Origin: Nitrososphaeraceae archaeon | Lineage (GTDB): Archaea; Thermoproteota; Nitrososphaeria; Nitrososphaerales; Nitrososphaeraceae | Reading direction: 5' to 3' | Assembly: GCA_021325295.1 (NCBI GenBank) | Contig: JAJPHM010000024.1 | Coordinates: 1-64,000 of the forward strand | DNA length: 64,000 bases | Program-made: the position numbers and the translations under genes | Shown here: piece after piece, positions 41,785-51,047 of the stretch | How positions within the stretch are numbered: position 1 is the first letter of the stretch | How the letters are laid out: every line of letters starts with the position of its first letter | The notes under the pieces: generated by a model | What the model saw: only the letters and a program-made list of their open reading frames with translations | The model's database searches: none | Told to the model about the DNA's origin: nothing

Positions 41785-42873
41785 TTACCTCATGACGCTG
41801 ATGGCGCTTGGAATGATGCGAAATATTGCCGGCAGGGTACCTATCAGTTCGCCATCAACTGTGACTGAAACCTGCCTCTGTTCTGATTCGATATACACAC
41901 TTTTTGCCTGCGTGTACAGGATATCTTTATCCGTCGAAGGGTCTTTTAATTTGAGGCTTACAAGGTCTTCAAGTATCTTGAAGCTTCCAGAGTTTTTCAA
42001 AATCACAACGTCAAGCATGCCGTCAGAAACGCTTGCATCAGGCGCAACCCTGAAGCCGCCTCCAAGGTAGGGTCCGTTTGAAATCACAGTCATTGTCATA
42101 TTGGCGACAATCCCCTGCAGCCTGCGGTCGGTGTAAATCTTGCACAGGTTACTCTGGTACAAGGGGAGCGTCGCAACAACTGCCGCAGTTGTTGAAACGA
42201 GCCTACTCTTTAGCCTGTTCCGTACCTTCTTGGATCTTGATATTATTTCGGCGCCGAGGCCTATCTCTGCGGCGTTGAGGAAAACTCTGGCAAAAGTCTT
42301 GGGGTTTCCAGCCAAAGAAGTGGTCGATGCAGCTATCAGGTCCATTCTAGCCGGCTTGAGCTTTGCAAAATTGGCACAGTATTCTTCAAATGTAAGCGGC
42401 AGGCCAAGTGACCTTGCAAGGACGTTTCTTGTACCGCATGGAACGGGAATCAGAACCGCGTCTGGGTTTATCGCTTTGAGTGGCAATTGTTTTTGCAGAG
42501 CAACAAGCTGGGCTTGGTCTATTTTGTTGATGGCATCTTTTTTTCCTACATCTATTCTTTCAAAAAAGCCATTGGCAACCTCGTTTATCGTTCCATCTCC
42601 GCCAATCGCAACGATTCTGCTGTATCCTTTTTTTAAAAATTGCCTTGCAAGAGATGTGCCATCGCCTCCCTTCCTGCAAAATGCGACCCCGACTCTGCCA
42701 TCCAGTCCAAGGGCTGCTCTCAACTGCGAGTTTATATTTTCCCAGTTTTTTCCTGTCGATCCGCCAGAAGAGCCTGGGTTTACTATAAAGGCAGTCGCAG
42801 GCTCTGACCCATTTATGCCGGCGCGAGGAGCAGTTTGGCTATAGGGGGCCGGTTTGTGTTCTATATGCCGCAA
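41785..42873 (-). CDS. Diacylglycerol-kinase-type lipid kinase
   Basis: Member of the DAGK/sphingosine kinase/YegS family, which phosphorylates lipid alcohols with ATP. Motifs: AFIVNPGSSGGSTGKNW (nucleotide loop), AIGGDGTINEVANGFF (catalytic GGDGT), VPCGTRNVLARSLGLP (substrate loop, usually GTgNDfAR). A C-terminal beta sandwich follows with VSVTVDGELIG, the usual family end. 362 residues. In archaea such kinases may act on ether-lipid precursors; the substrate is unknown. Confidence 0.88.
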   Translation of the reverse strand: MRHIEHKPAPYSQTAPRAGINGSEPATAFIVNPGSSGGSTGKNWENINSQLRAALGLDGRVGVAFCRKGGDGTSLARQFLKKGYSRIVAIGGDGTINEVANGFFERIDVGKKDAINKIDQAQLVALQKQLPLKAINPDAVLIPVPCGTRNVLARSLGLPLTFEEYCANFAKLKPARMDLIAASTTSLAGNPKTFARVFLNAAEIGLGAEIISRSKKVRNRLKSRLVSTTAAVVATLPLYQSNLCKIYTDRRLQGIVANMTMTVISNGPYLGGGFRVAPDASVSDGMLDVVILKNSGSFKILEDLVSLKLKDPSTDKDILYTQAKSVYIESEQRQVSVTVDGELIGTLPAIFRIIPSAISVMR

Positions 42874-43034
42874 AACACTATTTCCGTACTATGCTATACT
42901 ATGCATTGCTCTTAAGGATAGTAGTGTGAAATAATGCCCTGCCGCTTTCGGGTCTTGGCCAAATAATCGCAGCAAACAACAGAGCAGGGCAAAATAATAA
43001 TAGTTGCCACCGAACTTGGTTATGCTGCATTCAA

Positions 43035-43892
43035 TTGGGACAGCTAATTGACGGTATCGCCGTGGCCTCGCACGTCAAGTCAAATGTAAGAAAGGCAGTA
43101 GATGAGCTCAAAAGTCAGGGAGTTAACCCGTGCTTGGCAACCATACTCGTGGGAGATGACCGGGCCTCTGCAACATATGTGAACAACAAGCAAAAGGCTG
43201 CAGCTGAGGTAGGAATTGCCACAAGAGATTACAGGCCGCCTTCGAGTTTCAAGCAGGAAGAGCTTGTGGAACTTGTTAAACTTTTAAACAGTGATCCATC
43301 AGTCCATGGAATTTTGGTACAGCTTCCCCTTCCGTCCCATATTGACGAATTTGCAGTGATAAATACTCTGAATCCAATGAAGGATGTTGACGGGCTGACA
43401 CCATTCAACTCAGGGATGCTGGTAAACGGCAAGGCATTCCTCAAGCCGTGTACGCCTTCCGGGATAATCGAGCTTTTGGATTTTTACTCAATCGACGTTG
43501 CAGGAATGGATGCGGTAATAGTCAACCGCAGCAACTTGGTGGGCAAGCCACTGGCATTTCTTTTGTTGCAGAGGAATGCAACTGTGACTGTCTGCCACTC
43601 GATGACAAAAAGCCTCACTGAAAAGCTGAGGACTGCCGACCTTATAGTGACAGCAGTGGGGAACCGCCAAAAGTTTACCCTGACTGGAGACATGGTAAAA
43701 GATGGTGCAGTGGTGATCGATGTTGCGACAACAAGACACATGGACAAACTGACCGGTGATGCAGACCTGTCTGTCAGGCAAAAAGCGTCGTGGGTAACCC
43801 CTGTACCTGGGGGAGTGGGACCAATGACCATAGCCATGCTTTTGAAAAACACTGTAACTGCTGCATCAATTTCAAAGGGAATGACCGAGTAG
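43035..43892 (+). CDS. folD: FolD, methylene-THF dehydrogenase/cyclohydrolase
   Basis: Interconverts methylene-, methenyl- and 10-formyl-tetrahydrofolate with NAD(P). Signatures: ATYVNNKQKAAAEVGIA (catalytic Lys), HGILVQLPLPSHID, PMKDVDGLTPFNSGML and TPVPGGVGPMTIAML. 285 residues, standard. The start is TTG at 43035. The next gene, 5-formyl-THF cyclo-ligase, starts at the very next base after its stop, so the two form an operon for folate one-carbon carriers, feeding purine and formyl-transfer reactions. Confidence 0.95.
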   Translation: MGQLIDGIAVASHVKSNVRKAVDELKSQGVNPCLATILVGDDRASATYVNNKQKAAAEVGIATRDYRPPSSFKQEELVELVKLLNSDPSVHGILVQLPLPSHIDEFAVINTLNPMKDVDGLTPFNSGMLVNGKAFLKPCTPSGIIELLDFYSIDVAGMDAVIVNRSNLVGKPLAFLLLQRNATVTVCHSMTKSLTEKLRTADLIVTAVGNRQKFTLTGDMVKDGAVVIDVATTRHMDKLTGDADLSVRQKASWVTPVPGGVGPMTIAMLLKNTVTAASISKGMTE

Positions 43893-44498
43893 GTGGCAAC
43901 ACCTTCTTCAGCATCGCCGGCAGACCAAGGCAGAGGTGTCAACTGGAAAGACAAGCAAGCTATCCGCACACACATGTTGCGGCAACGCAACTCTATGGCT
44001 CTGGCAGAGATAGAATCGGCCAGCAGATCTGTACAGAGCCACGCTACAAGTTGCAAAGAATTTCAATCCGCACGGATTGTAGGCGGCTATGTAGCCATCG
44101 GCTCAGAAATAAGGACTGGACTCATACTCGATACAAGCATAAAACTTCAAAAAAAGCTGGCTCTTCCTAGGATCAGAGAAGGCGACATCGAATTCTGCCA
44201 GGTTCTATCTTCTGACATCAAGGACTTGGAGCCAGGACCATATGGAACCAGAGAGCCAAATTCTCCCCCTATTTCAGAAGAGATAGACTTTCTTGCTGTT
44301 CCTGGCGTTGCCTTTGACACAAGGGGGTATAGGATAGGCTACGGCAAGGGTTATTATGACAAGTTTCTAAAATCAACTAGACCCAAGTTTTGTGCCGGCC
44401 TTGCTTTTGAGTTTCAGGTAATTGAAAGAATTCCGACCATGGCTCATGATGCAAAGCTTGATGCAATAATCACAGAAAAAGGGATAAGGTACCTCTAG
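43893..44498 (+). CDS. 5-formyltetrahydrofolate cyclo-ligase
   Basis: Turns the storage form 5-formyl-THF into methenyl-THF with ATP. The N-terminal helix (WKDKQAIRTHMLRQRNSMAL), YVAIGSEIRTGLIL, and the diagnostic LAVPGVAFDTRGYRIGYGKGYYDKFL with its phosphate-binding GYGKGYYD are all present. GTG 43893 is adjacent to the folD stop; about 12 residues precede the family core, so an internal start is possible. 201 residues. Confidence 0.93.
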   Translation: MATPSSASPADQGRGVNWKDKQAIRTHMLRQRNSMALAEIESASRSVQSHATSCKEFQSARIVGGYVAIGSEIRTGLILDTSIKLQKKLALPRIREGDIEFCQVLSSDIKDLEPGPYGTREPNSPPISEEIDFLAVPGVAFDTRGYRIGYGKGYYDKFLKSTRPKFCAGLAFEFQVIERIPTMAHDAKLDAIITEKGIRYL

Positions 44499-44565
44499 AT
44501 TTATGATTATTCAGGCAGCCAACCAATCTGCGAATCCGTCTGATCTATTTATTGACTGGCCCTGA

Positions 44566-45867
44566 TCAGGAACTGACAGCACGTTTTCCAATATCCCTGC
44601 GATACTGCTGATCGTTATTGCCCCAGCTTATCTTTTCCACTGCAGAATATGCGTTTGATATTGCCCTGCGGGCATCAGCGCCAAGAGCAGTGACTCCCAA
44701 AACCCTGCCGCCGTTTGTCACTATCCTCCCGCTGGAATCTCTGGCCGTCCCGGCGTGGAATACCATAATGTCTGGACCAAAGTCTGAGTCAAGGCCGCGT
44801 ATTACCTTGCCTTTCTCTGATTCATAGTTCCCGGGGTAGCCCCTTGCCGTCATGACAACGCACACCGCATACTGGCTCTTCCATGCGATGGGATCCATGC
44901 AGTCCAGACGGCCTTCTACTGCTGCTTCAAGATATTCAAAAAAGTCAGAATCCATCCGCATCATTATTGGCTGGCACTCTGGATCGCCCATTCTGGCGTT
45001 GAATTCAAGGACGTACGGCTCGCCTGTTTTCTGGTCCAGCATAATGCCTGCATACAGAAAGCCGCTGAATTCTCTGCCAGATGCCCTCATTCTGTCTACT
45101 GCCGGCCTCATCACCCTTTCCATGATCTTGTCTTCCAGTTTTTCGTCAAGACTGGGAGATGGCGAATATGCTCCCATCCCGCCAGTATTTGGGCCCCTGT
45201 CGCCGTCAAATACCCGCTTGTGATCTTGACTTGATGCAAGGGCAAGTATTGTCTTTCCATCACAAAGAGCAATAAATGACAGTTCCTCGCCTATCAGCTT
45301 TTCTTCAATGACCACCTTGTCCCCAGCCGGCCCAAAATCCTTCCTGACCATAATCCTGTCAATTGCATCTGTGGCCTCGGATACGCTACTGCACACGATC
45401 ACGCCTTTCCCTGCGGCAAGGCCGTCGGCCTTGATTACAACCTCTGTCTTTTGTCTTGCCACAAAGTCTTTGGCCTTTTCAGCATCAGAGTATATCGCAA
45501 AATTTGCAGTAGGAATGCCTGCGTCATTCATGAACTGTTTTGCAAACGCCTTGCTTGTTTCAATGAGGGAGGCCTTAGCGCTGGGGCCAAATATCCTCAA
45601 CCCTTCTTTTGCAAAAGCGTCGACTATGCCAAGCGAAAGAGGTTCTTCCGAGCCAACCACGGTCAGGCTTTCAGGATGGAGTTTTGCAAATGATACAAGC
45701 CTGTCTATCTGCGATGGTTTTATCTCCAGATTCTTGCCTGTGCCACCGTTGCCTGGCGCAAAGAGCACCTCCCGAACCCGCCGGCTCTGTCCAAGCTTCC
45801 ATCCAAGCGCATGCTCTCTTCCGCCTGACCCGACTATAATGACAGAAGACTTTCTGAGCTCCGGCAC
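44566..45867 (-). CDS. purD: Phosphoribosylamine-glycine ligase (GARS)
   Basis: Second step of purine synthesis: joins glycine to phosphoribosylamine using ATP. An ATP-grasp enzyme with VIIVGSGGREHALGWKL at the start, VIKADGLAAGKGVIVC, VIEEKLIGEELSFIALCDG and MGAYSPSPSL. 433 residues, single domain without PurM/PurN fusions. GTG start at 45867; ATTTAAAT at 45891-45898 lies 24-31 bases upstream. The same spacer carries the promoter of the divergent KGG-repeat gene. Confidence 0.95.
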   Translation of the reverse strand: MPELRKSSVIIVGSGGREHALGWKLGQSRRVREVLFAPGNGGTGKNLEIKPSQIDRLVSFAKLHPESLTVVGSEEPLSLGIVDAFAKEGLRIFGPSAKASLIETSKAFAKQFMNDAGIPTANFAIYSDAEKAKDFVARQKTEVVIKADGLAAGKGVIVCSSVSEATDAIDRIMVRKDFGPAGDKVVIEEKLIGEELSFIALCDGKTILALASSQDHKRVFDGDRGPNTGGMGAYSPSPSLDEKLEDKIMERVMRPAVDRMRASGREFSGFLYAGIMLDQKTGEPYVLEFNARMGDPECQPIMMRMDSDFFEYLEAAVEGRLDCMDPIAWKSQYAVCVVMTARGYPGNYESEKGKVIRGLDSDFGPDIMVFHAGTARDSSGRIVTNGGRVLGVTALGADARRAISNAYSAVEKISWGNNDQQYRRDIGKRAVSS

Positions 45868-46011
45868 AGCAAGATGCTTGTAATGGACGCATTTAAATTG
45901 TGGCGGACAGCCTGCCCTGAAATGTATCGTAGCTTATCAATCTAGCTTTTGAGGAAGCTTCGATTACTTTTTTCGTTTCTCCTTTTAAGCTATACCAGTG
46001 TCTTAGGTTGC

Positions 46012-46542
46012 ATGGGAACAGAGCAGGCCGCACCTTCCGATAGCGGGCGCTCAAAAAGAGGCCTTGCGTCAGCAAGCGAGGAAACCAGAAAGCAGGTCGC
46101 TAGAAAAGGAGGAGTTGCGCCCCACCAGAAAAGAGGACTGGCCGCAGCCAATGAGGAAACAAGGGCAAGAGTGGCAAAAGCAGGCGGCGAAGCTAGAGCA
46201 AACGACAGGGAAGGCCTAAGGGAGGCAGGAAAGAGGGGAGGAGAAGCAGTAAGGGAAAGATACGGAATAGACTTTTACCGGGAGATCGGTGAGAAAGGTG
46301 GAGGCACAGTCAAAGAGAGGTACGGGACTGGCTTTTATAGCGAGATAGGCAAGCGCGGTGGGGATATAGTAAAACAGGAGAGAGGATCAGAGTACTATAG
46401 CACCATAGGAAAGAAGGGAGGCGAGGCTAGAACTGCCGCCAACGTTAATGTTAACACCGTGTCTCCAGAAGAGCAGACAACAATGACAGAGAGTGCAGGA
46501 GGCACTGCTGCTACGGCTCCAAAGGAGGTTTCAACCGCCTAG
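46012..46542 (+). CDS. LEA group 1/KGG-repeat stress protein
   Basis: 176 residues made almost only of repeats. Two copies of RGLA-A-EET-A--GG (starting RGLASASEETRKQVARKGG) are followed by three tandem ~20-mers of the form FYxEIGxKGGxxVKERYG, ending YYSTIGKKGGEAR. This is the 20-residue motif of group 1 LEA (Em) proteins of plants and GsiB of Bacillus, hydrophilic unstructured chains linked with desiccation or salt stress. I start at ATG 46012: a TTTTAAGC box at about 45982-45989 lies about 25 bases upstream. The longer frame from 45949 would add a pseudo-signal peptide, rejected. Ser/Thr/Glu-rich tail. Confidence 0.85.
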   Translation: MGTEQAAPSDSGRSKRGLASASEETRKQVARKGGVAPHQKRGLAAANEETRARVAKAGGEARANDREGLREAGKRGGEAVRERYGIDFYREIGEKGGGTVKERYGTGFYSEIGKRGGDIVKQERGSEYYSTIGKKGGEARTAANVNVNTVSPEEQTTMTESAGGTAATAPKEVSTA

Positions 46543-47019
46543 CATTATTGTGTTTGCAATGTCCTGAAGTAAGGCCTTGGTAAACTGAATGTATTCTGAA
46601 TCGCTAAATTCTATTGTTGTATAGCTTTTCTCATCTTGTGACTTTCTGACAGTCTTTAGGTGATAGCACTGCTCCCCATCTGACAGTGTCTTGAAGTAAT
46701 ATCTCTTGCATGAACAAAACTCAAGCTCGGGATCCACCCAGTGCTCGTTTTCTTTACCCACGACAGCCCAGATTTTTCTTCCACTTGGCAAAAACAAATG
46801 CAACTTGGCCCTCGAGTTTTCGGTATTATCTCTATCTGCTCCGCTACTACTTGTATCATCCTGTCCAGAAGATTCAGGCCTTTCGGGATTGGTGGAGGTT
46901 TGTGAAGCTGGCCGTGCAGAAAGGCTCTGTCCATGTCCAGATTCACTTTCATGGATATCTGAACCATGAGCCGATGATGGCTTGTCCTCTGAAGGATTCA
47001 CAAGTATTTTATTTGTCAA
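46531..47019 (-). CDS. SWIM zinc-finger protein
   Basis: 162 residues. A disordered Ser/Glu/Gly-rich N-terminal half (about 1-65) precedes a domain with HLFLPSGRKIWAVVGKENEH and the SWIM metal site FCSCKRYYFKTLSDGEQCYH (C-x-C ... C-x-H). Such fingers occur in archaeal recombination and transcription factors. A helix (IQFTKALLQDIANTI) ends it. It overlaps the end of the KGG gene by 12 bases, convergently. A second SWIM finger in this window is on the transposase, without other similarity. Confidence 0.78.
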   Translation of the reverse strand: MTNKILVNPSEDKPSSAHGSDIHESESGHGQSLSARPASQTSTNPERPESSGQDDTSSSGADRDNTENSRAKLHLFLPSGRKIWAVVGKENEHWVDPELEFCSCKRYYFKTLSDGEQCYHLKTVRKSQDEKSYTTIEFSDSEYIQFTKALLQDIANTIMLGG

Positions 47020-47091
47020 TCAAGATATAAGATTAATCAAGAAACACATTTCAGGGCAGATGGGCAGGCAAGCAGCAAACAAGAGGATAGA

Positions 47092-47889
47092 ATGCAGGTC
47101 GGAGCGCAAAGCAACATGAAAGTATATCCACTTCATCCGCACCCTGCGCTATTGATCGAAGATAGCGAAGAGTCGGGTGCAAAAAGGTACATCGCAATAT
47201 CTGACCTGCATATCGGATTTGAATCCAGACTCAAGTCCATGGGAATAACAATCGCTCTGGATCATGTCAAAGAGATGCTTGACGAGCTTGAAGTTCTGAT
47301 AAAATCCTGTGGCAAGATCGACGGCATAATACTGCTGGGCGATATCAAGCACACAGTAGGGTCTATAACAAGTCAAGAGTGGAAAGATATACCTCGCTTT
47401 TTTGAGCGCCTTGTTTCAAAGGCACAGGTCTACCTTGTCCCGGGAAACCATGATGGCAATATAAGATTCCTTCTACCTGAAGAGGTTCATGCTATAAGCA
47501 GCAAAGGAATGGTGATTGGCGACACGCTTTTTGTACACGGCCACGCTGCCCCTGCAGAAATCAACCAAAATATCAAAAGAATTGTAATGGGCCATGTCCA
47601 CCCTGTATTTTTGAAAGATGGAAGCGTAATCAACGGGGAGAGGGTTTGGGTATATCTTCGGGTAAAGAAGGAGTCTATTTTTGCGGAAGAAGGGATGCTT
47701 GACATAATAATTGTGCCAAGCTTTAACAGGTTCCTTTACGCGACAGGCCATGGCGCAATTTACAGAAAGTCAATCTCGCCAATAATTACACGTGCAATCC
47801 ATGATGAATTTCTACAACAGGCAATGGTCCTGACCCTTGATGGAGCTATTGTTGGCGATACAACTGCCGCCAAGAGCATACTTGCATAG
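47092..47889 (+). CDS. Calcineurin-like metallophosphoesterase
   Basis: All metal-binding motifs of the family are present: ISDLHIG (D-x-H), LLGDIKH (GD), VPGNHDGN (GNHD), VHGHAA and MGHVHPV (GHxH). 265 residues. This short form with RYIAISDLHIGFE near the N terminus is the archaeal type often found beside Lhr-like helicases, but no helicase is adjacent here. Substrate probably a nucleic acid or nucleotide. Start ATG 47092, or 47116 (MKVYPLHPHP), which fits homologues better. Confidence 0.88.
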   Translation: MQVGAQSNMKVYPLHPHPALLIEDSEESGAKRYIAISDLHIGFESRLKSMGITIALDHVKEMLDELEVLIKSCGKIDGIILLGDIKHTVGSITSQEWKDIPRFFERLVSKAQVYLVPGNHDGNIRFLLPEEVHAISSKGMVIGDTLFVHGHAAPAEINQNIKRIVMGHVHPVFLKDGSVINGERVWVYLRVKKESIFAEEGMLDIIIVPSFNRFLYATGHGAIYRKSISPIITRAIHDEFLQQAMVLTLDGAIVGDTTAAKSILA

Positions 47890-48045
47890 GCGTTCTTGCC
47901 ATTTGCAAGCTATTTGAATTGGCCACCACAGACTGGTGCCTGAGCTACAGCATTGATTGCGGCGGCCGAGGCTGTTGCCACAAAAGACGCGTCCTGTGAA
48001 GACTGGTCAAATTAAGTTATATTGTCCATCGTAACTGAACCCTGT

Positions 48046-48654
48046 ATGGATAAACAACAGAGTTTTGACGATTTTGCAAAATCAAGGTTTACCAGGCTAC
48101 TAAAATCGTTTACTGAAATTTCCGATATTGTAAAGATAACAAGAGCTTTTGGCCTCGCTACAAAAGCCCATATGGGACAGTTTAGCAGGGCCTTACAGCC
48201 TGAAGAACCTTACATAGACCACCTGCTTCGGGTTGCGCTTATCTTGGCAGAAGAGTTGCAAATACATGACACCGATATAATCTGCGCTTCCCTGCTGCAT
48301 GACTCTCTAAAATCCGGAACTGTAACTGAACAGGACCTCAGAGACCAGCTTGGAGACCATGTATGCGAAACAGTCAGACTGGTCACAGAGCCAGATGCAA
48401 AGAGGCTGGAGGAAAAAGAAAAAGAAAAGATACAGACTGAATACTATCATAATGTCTTGAACGCTCCCAAAGACGCAAGATACATCAAGGTAGCCGACAG
48501 GCTTGATTATGCAAGGTCGCTCAAGCATGCAATCCACAGGGACATGGTTGCCAGGTACAAGGAGGAAACGCAAAAGTATGTCATGCCAATAGCAGAGAAA
48601 ACAGATGAGAAGCTTGTCTTCAAACTATCTGTTGCACTGTATGAGCTAAAGTGA
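48046..48654 (+). CDS. HD-domain phosphohydrolase, RelA/SpoT-like
   Basis: 202 residues with the HD metal site of (p)ppGpp hydrolases: HLLRVALILAEEL, ICASLLHDSLKSG (HD) and YIKVADRLDYARS (D). There is no synthetase or ACT part, so it is a hydrolase only, like small SpoT/MESH1 forms. I start at ATG 48046: AAGTTATATT lies about 28 bases upstream; a longer TTG frame from 48022 would sit on the promoter. Alarmone use in this group is not established, so another nucleotide may be the substrate. Confidence 0.82.
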   Translation: MDKQQSFDDFAKSRFTRLLKSFTEISDIVKITRAFGLATKAHMGQFSRALQPEEPYIDHLLRVALILAEELQIHDTDIICASLLHDSLKSGTVTEQDLRDQLGDHVCETVRLVTEPDAKRLEEKEKEKIQTEYYHNVLNAPKDARYIKVADRLDYARSLKHAIHRDMVARYKEETQKYVMPIAEKTDEKLVFKLSVALYELK

Positions 48655-48735
48655 AATCTTGCAATACCAGAATCCATCTATCCATCTATCTTTCCCGTGC
48701 CAACAATGGTACTTCTTTTATCTGTGGCTGGACAA

Positions 48736-48942
48736 CTAGCTAGCTGGTCTTGTCTTGTCTTCGCATCTTCCCTCTGAATTTTTTCTGTGTCTTGCCCAGT
48801 GTACACCGCAGCCAACAAGTCTGTGTTCTGTGCAGCCGCAGATAGGACATCTCTTGGCGCCGTCCTTTGCTTTCATGGCGTCAAATCCCTTGGACATGTC
48901 GTAAATTTGTTTCTGCATATCCGGCAGGCTGGCGACCTTCAC
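48736..48942 (-). CDS. Small zinc-binding protein (68 aa)
   Basis: The C-terminal half has CPICGCTEHRLVGCGVHWARHRK followed by a Cys, giving C-x2-C-x-C ... C-x2-H ... H, enough for one zinc site. The N-terminal part is a helix (LPDMQKQIYDMSKGFDAM). Probably a nucleic-acid-binding or structural zinc protein; no family recognised. Divergent from the small helical gene at 49044. Confidence 0.6.
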   Translation of the reverse strand: MKVASLPDMQKQIYDMSKGFDAMKAKDGAKRCPICGCTEHRLVGCGVHWARHRKNSEGRCEDKTRPAS

Positions 48943-49043
48943 CCGCCGGCTAGGTTCAATTCAGCCATCCAATCTGTTATTAGCACCTCTGTGGTTGATT
49001 GTACTGTAGATTGAAGGACTATTGGCAGCTCAAAAGTGACATC

Positions 49044-49250
49044 ATGTCAAAACTTGTAAAGACAGGCTCTTTGCATATGGCGCAGGCAGAGGAGATCCTA
49101 GAAGCGCTAAAGTCTCTTTCAGACAGAGCAAGGTCTCCGAGGGAAAGGACTGCATTGAACATAATAATAGACGACCAGCGCAAGGTGATAAGGGCACTTC
49201 AGAGAATGATAAACGATGCCTCAGATATGACGGCGGACTTGGATTTTTGA
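49044..49250 (+). CDS. Small helical protein (68 aa)
   Basis: Helical hairpin, no Cys, no membrane part: MAQAEEILEALKSLSDRARS and TALNIIIDDQRKVIRALQRM. ATG 49044 chosen over the longer frame from 48999, whose extra 15 residues are Cys/Trp-rich and overlap the promoter region. No family recognised; a protein-interaction role is plausible. Confidence 0.6.
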   Translation: MSKLVKTGSLHMAQAEEILEALKSLSDRARSPRERTALNIIIDDQRKVIRALQRMINDASDMTADLDF

Positions 49251-49393
49251 ACAGCGTGGTAAAGTTCCAAATAGTCTGGTTTTGTGTAGCGAAAACGCCG
49301 GATTATCTTAGCTAACTTGTGTACGAAGAGATTTTCTGCTAAAAGTGTGATAACTCGTTAAATTGCATTTTATGGCACACTTGTTGAGTAACT

Positions 49394-50452
49394 TTGTTCA
49401 AAGCAAACCGACCACGAATAGTGCTGCTGTCAATTTTATCAGCCGTGATAATTGCTTCAGCGACTCTCGTGGGTACGACAATATATGCACAAACAGCAAG
49501 CAGCTACGGTGCCACATCTGCCCCCAGTTCCAGCTCTGGTTCGACAACCAGTTCTAGTTCAGGCGGCATGTCAGCGCCAAGCTCATCAACGACTACATCA
49601 TCGATGACATCCGGTAATGGAATGTCTACATCTACGTCTGCAATGTCAAATACCAACATGACCAGTACAAGCTCCAGTCCGTCTGGCAGAACAAATACTG
49701 CGTCATCGGGTATCGCTGGAGTTCTTGGCAATGCAATTATCTGCAACTTGGGAACAGAAGTGGTCAATCCATCTACCAGGACGGCTGCAATCAATCAGAG
49801 CGGTCCAGCACCTGTAATCTCTATGAATCTGCTCAACTCGACAACAACAGCACCTACATCAACTGCAAGCACAAACTCTAGCATTGCATCGACGAATTCA
49901 ACCTCAGCTAACTCAACCTCAACCTCTACCAATTCAACTGCAGGCACAACTGGCGGCAAGCCAATCTTGGCCATTAACGGTCATGGATTCACATCAGGCC
50001 AGATAGTTCTGGTCTTTTCCAACAAGGGATTGCTAGCAGTTGACGACGTCAAGAATAATGGCGACATCTGGGCAAAAGTAAGGACGGCCAGCGCAAACAG
50101 CACAATGGACGTAAGGGTAGTAGAGTCAGGCACTATGAAGAAAGCCAACTTTACCTTTAATGGACAGTCTCTGACGCCAGCGGCAAATAGCAGCCAGATA
50201 CTTGCAGGCCCAGCAAATGCAACTGGCACAAGCCCTGCATCCAACGCAACTACAACATCGTCATCGAACTCTACCAATATAGCGACAACCCATGCAAGCT
50301 GCTTCCAAAACTCCATGAGCAGCAACACAACCTCCAGCTCAAGTGCAGCTCCAACATCGGGCACTAACTCGACAGGCACTGCATCAGCGCCCTCTGGTTC
50401 CACCACAACTACACGCCCGACAAACTCGACATCAACAACATCCACAAGGTAG
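49394..50452 (+). CDS. Ser/Thr-rich exported protein with IPT-like domain
   Basis: A signal peptide (IVLLSILSAVIIASATLVG, cleavage near IYAQTA) is followed by long Ser/Thr/Asn tracts (about residues 35-105, 150-195 and 270-352) with no charge, typical of O-glycosylated cell-surface stalks. Between them, residues about 105-140 and 195-262 form compact parts; the second (GGKPILAINGHGFTSGQIVL ... DIWAKVRTAS) resembles an IPT/TIG immunoglobulin-like fold. There is no membrane anchor. TTG 49394 lies about 27 bases after a TTTTATGG box: leaderless. Confidence 0.75.
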   Translation: MFKANRPRIVLLSILSAVIIASATLVGTTIYAQTASSYGATSAPSSSSGSTTSSSSGGMSAPSSSTTTSSMTSGNGMSTSTSAMSNTNMTSTSSSPSGRTNTASSGIAGVLGNAIICNLGTEVVNPSTRTAAINQSGPAPVISMNLLNSTTTAPTSTASTNSSIASTNSTSANSTSTSTNSTAGTTGGKPILAINGHGFTSGQIVLVFSNKGLLAVDDVKNNGDIWAKVRTASANSTMDVRVVESGTMKKANFTFNGQSLTPAANSSQILAGPANATGTSPASNATTTSSSNSTNIATTHASCFQNSMSSNTTSSSSAAPTSGTNSTGTASAPSGSTTTTRPTNSTSTTSTR

Positions 50453-50645
50453 TAGAGTACCGTTAGCTTAGCTTAACTTAGAACCTCCCCTTCATTTTTT
50501 GTGCTTTTCAGTCAGACTCTACACCAGCCAATATGCGGCAAAGGCTTCTCCTTCTTTGTACAATCTGATGATAATTTCCTTTCAGACCACCGTTTGCTGA
50601 ACGGAAAGTTAAGTTAATTTGCTACCAGTACTGTTTATCAAATAA

Positions 50646-50924
50646 ATGGCAAACAAGATAAAATGCTCTCATATTCTGGTACAGAAGCAAAGCGAGGCGC
50701 TTGCAATCCTTGAAAGATTAAACAAAGGCGAAAGCTTTGCCAATTTAGCTAGGGATCTGTCAATAGATAAGGGCAGCGGGAAAAGGGGAGGGGACCTAGG
50801 ATATTTTGGAAGAGGAGTTATGGTAAAGCCTTTTGAAGAGGCAGCATTTAAGCTGGAAAAGGGGCAGATCTCCCAACCCATAAAGACAGAATTTGGTTAC
50901 CATATCATAAAGAGAACAGACTAG
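50646..50924 (+). CDS. Single-domain parvulin peptidyl-prolyl isomerase
   Basis: 92 residues, nearly all parvulin domain: [60 protein letters not shown] and [13 protein letters not shown]. It has no signal peptide or Pin1 WW domain, like the thaumarchaeal Pin-type enzyme studied in Nitrosopumilus. A short AGTTAAGTTAATT-like box lies about 35 bases before the ATG. It probably works in the cytoplasm or at the membrane face. Confidence 0.93.
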   Translation: MANKIKCSHILVQKQSEALAILERLNKGESFANLARDLSIDKGSGKRGGDLGYFGRGVMVKPFEEAAFKLEKGQISQPIKTEFGYHIIKRTD

Positions 50925-51047
50925 CGAGCAAGCTGACCTGATCTTCTCCTACCTAGATTTCTTGGTTTATAGTTGCACCCAGTTTCACAAGATGCGGGTA
51001 TCCCGGCAGATTGAATGACAGTCCAATTCTGTTCTACTCTATCCTGC

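Noticed and set aside
42936-42990. GCCCTGC / GCAGGGC inverted repeat 41 bases apart before folD
   Set aside because: Arms are short and far apart, with no other sign of a structured RNA or operator.
45949-46011. Lipoprotein-like signal peptide in front of the KGG-repeat protein
   Set aside because: The hydrophobic stretch ending in Cys is encoded by the promoter region; a TATA-like box points to ATG 46012, and KGG proteins are cytoplasmic.
47937-48012. Ala-rich minus-strand peptide frame
   Set aside because: A stop lies directly before it and only a late GTG could start it; about 20 codons.
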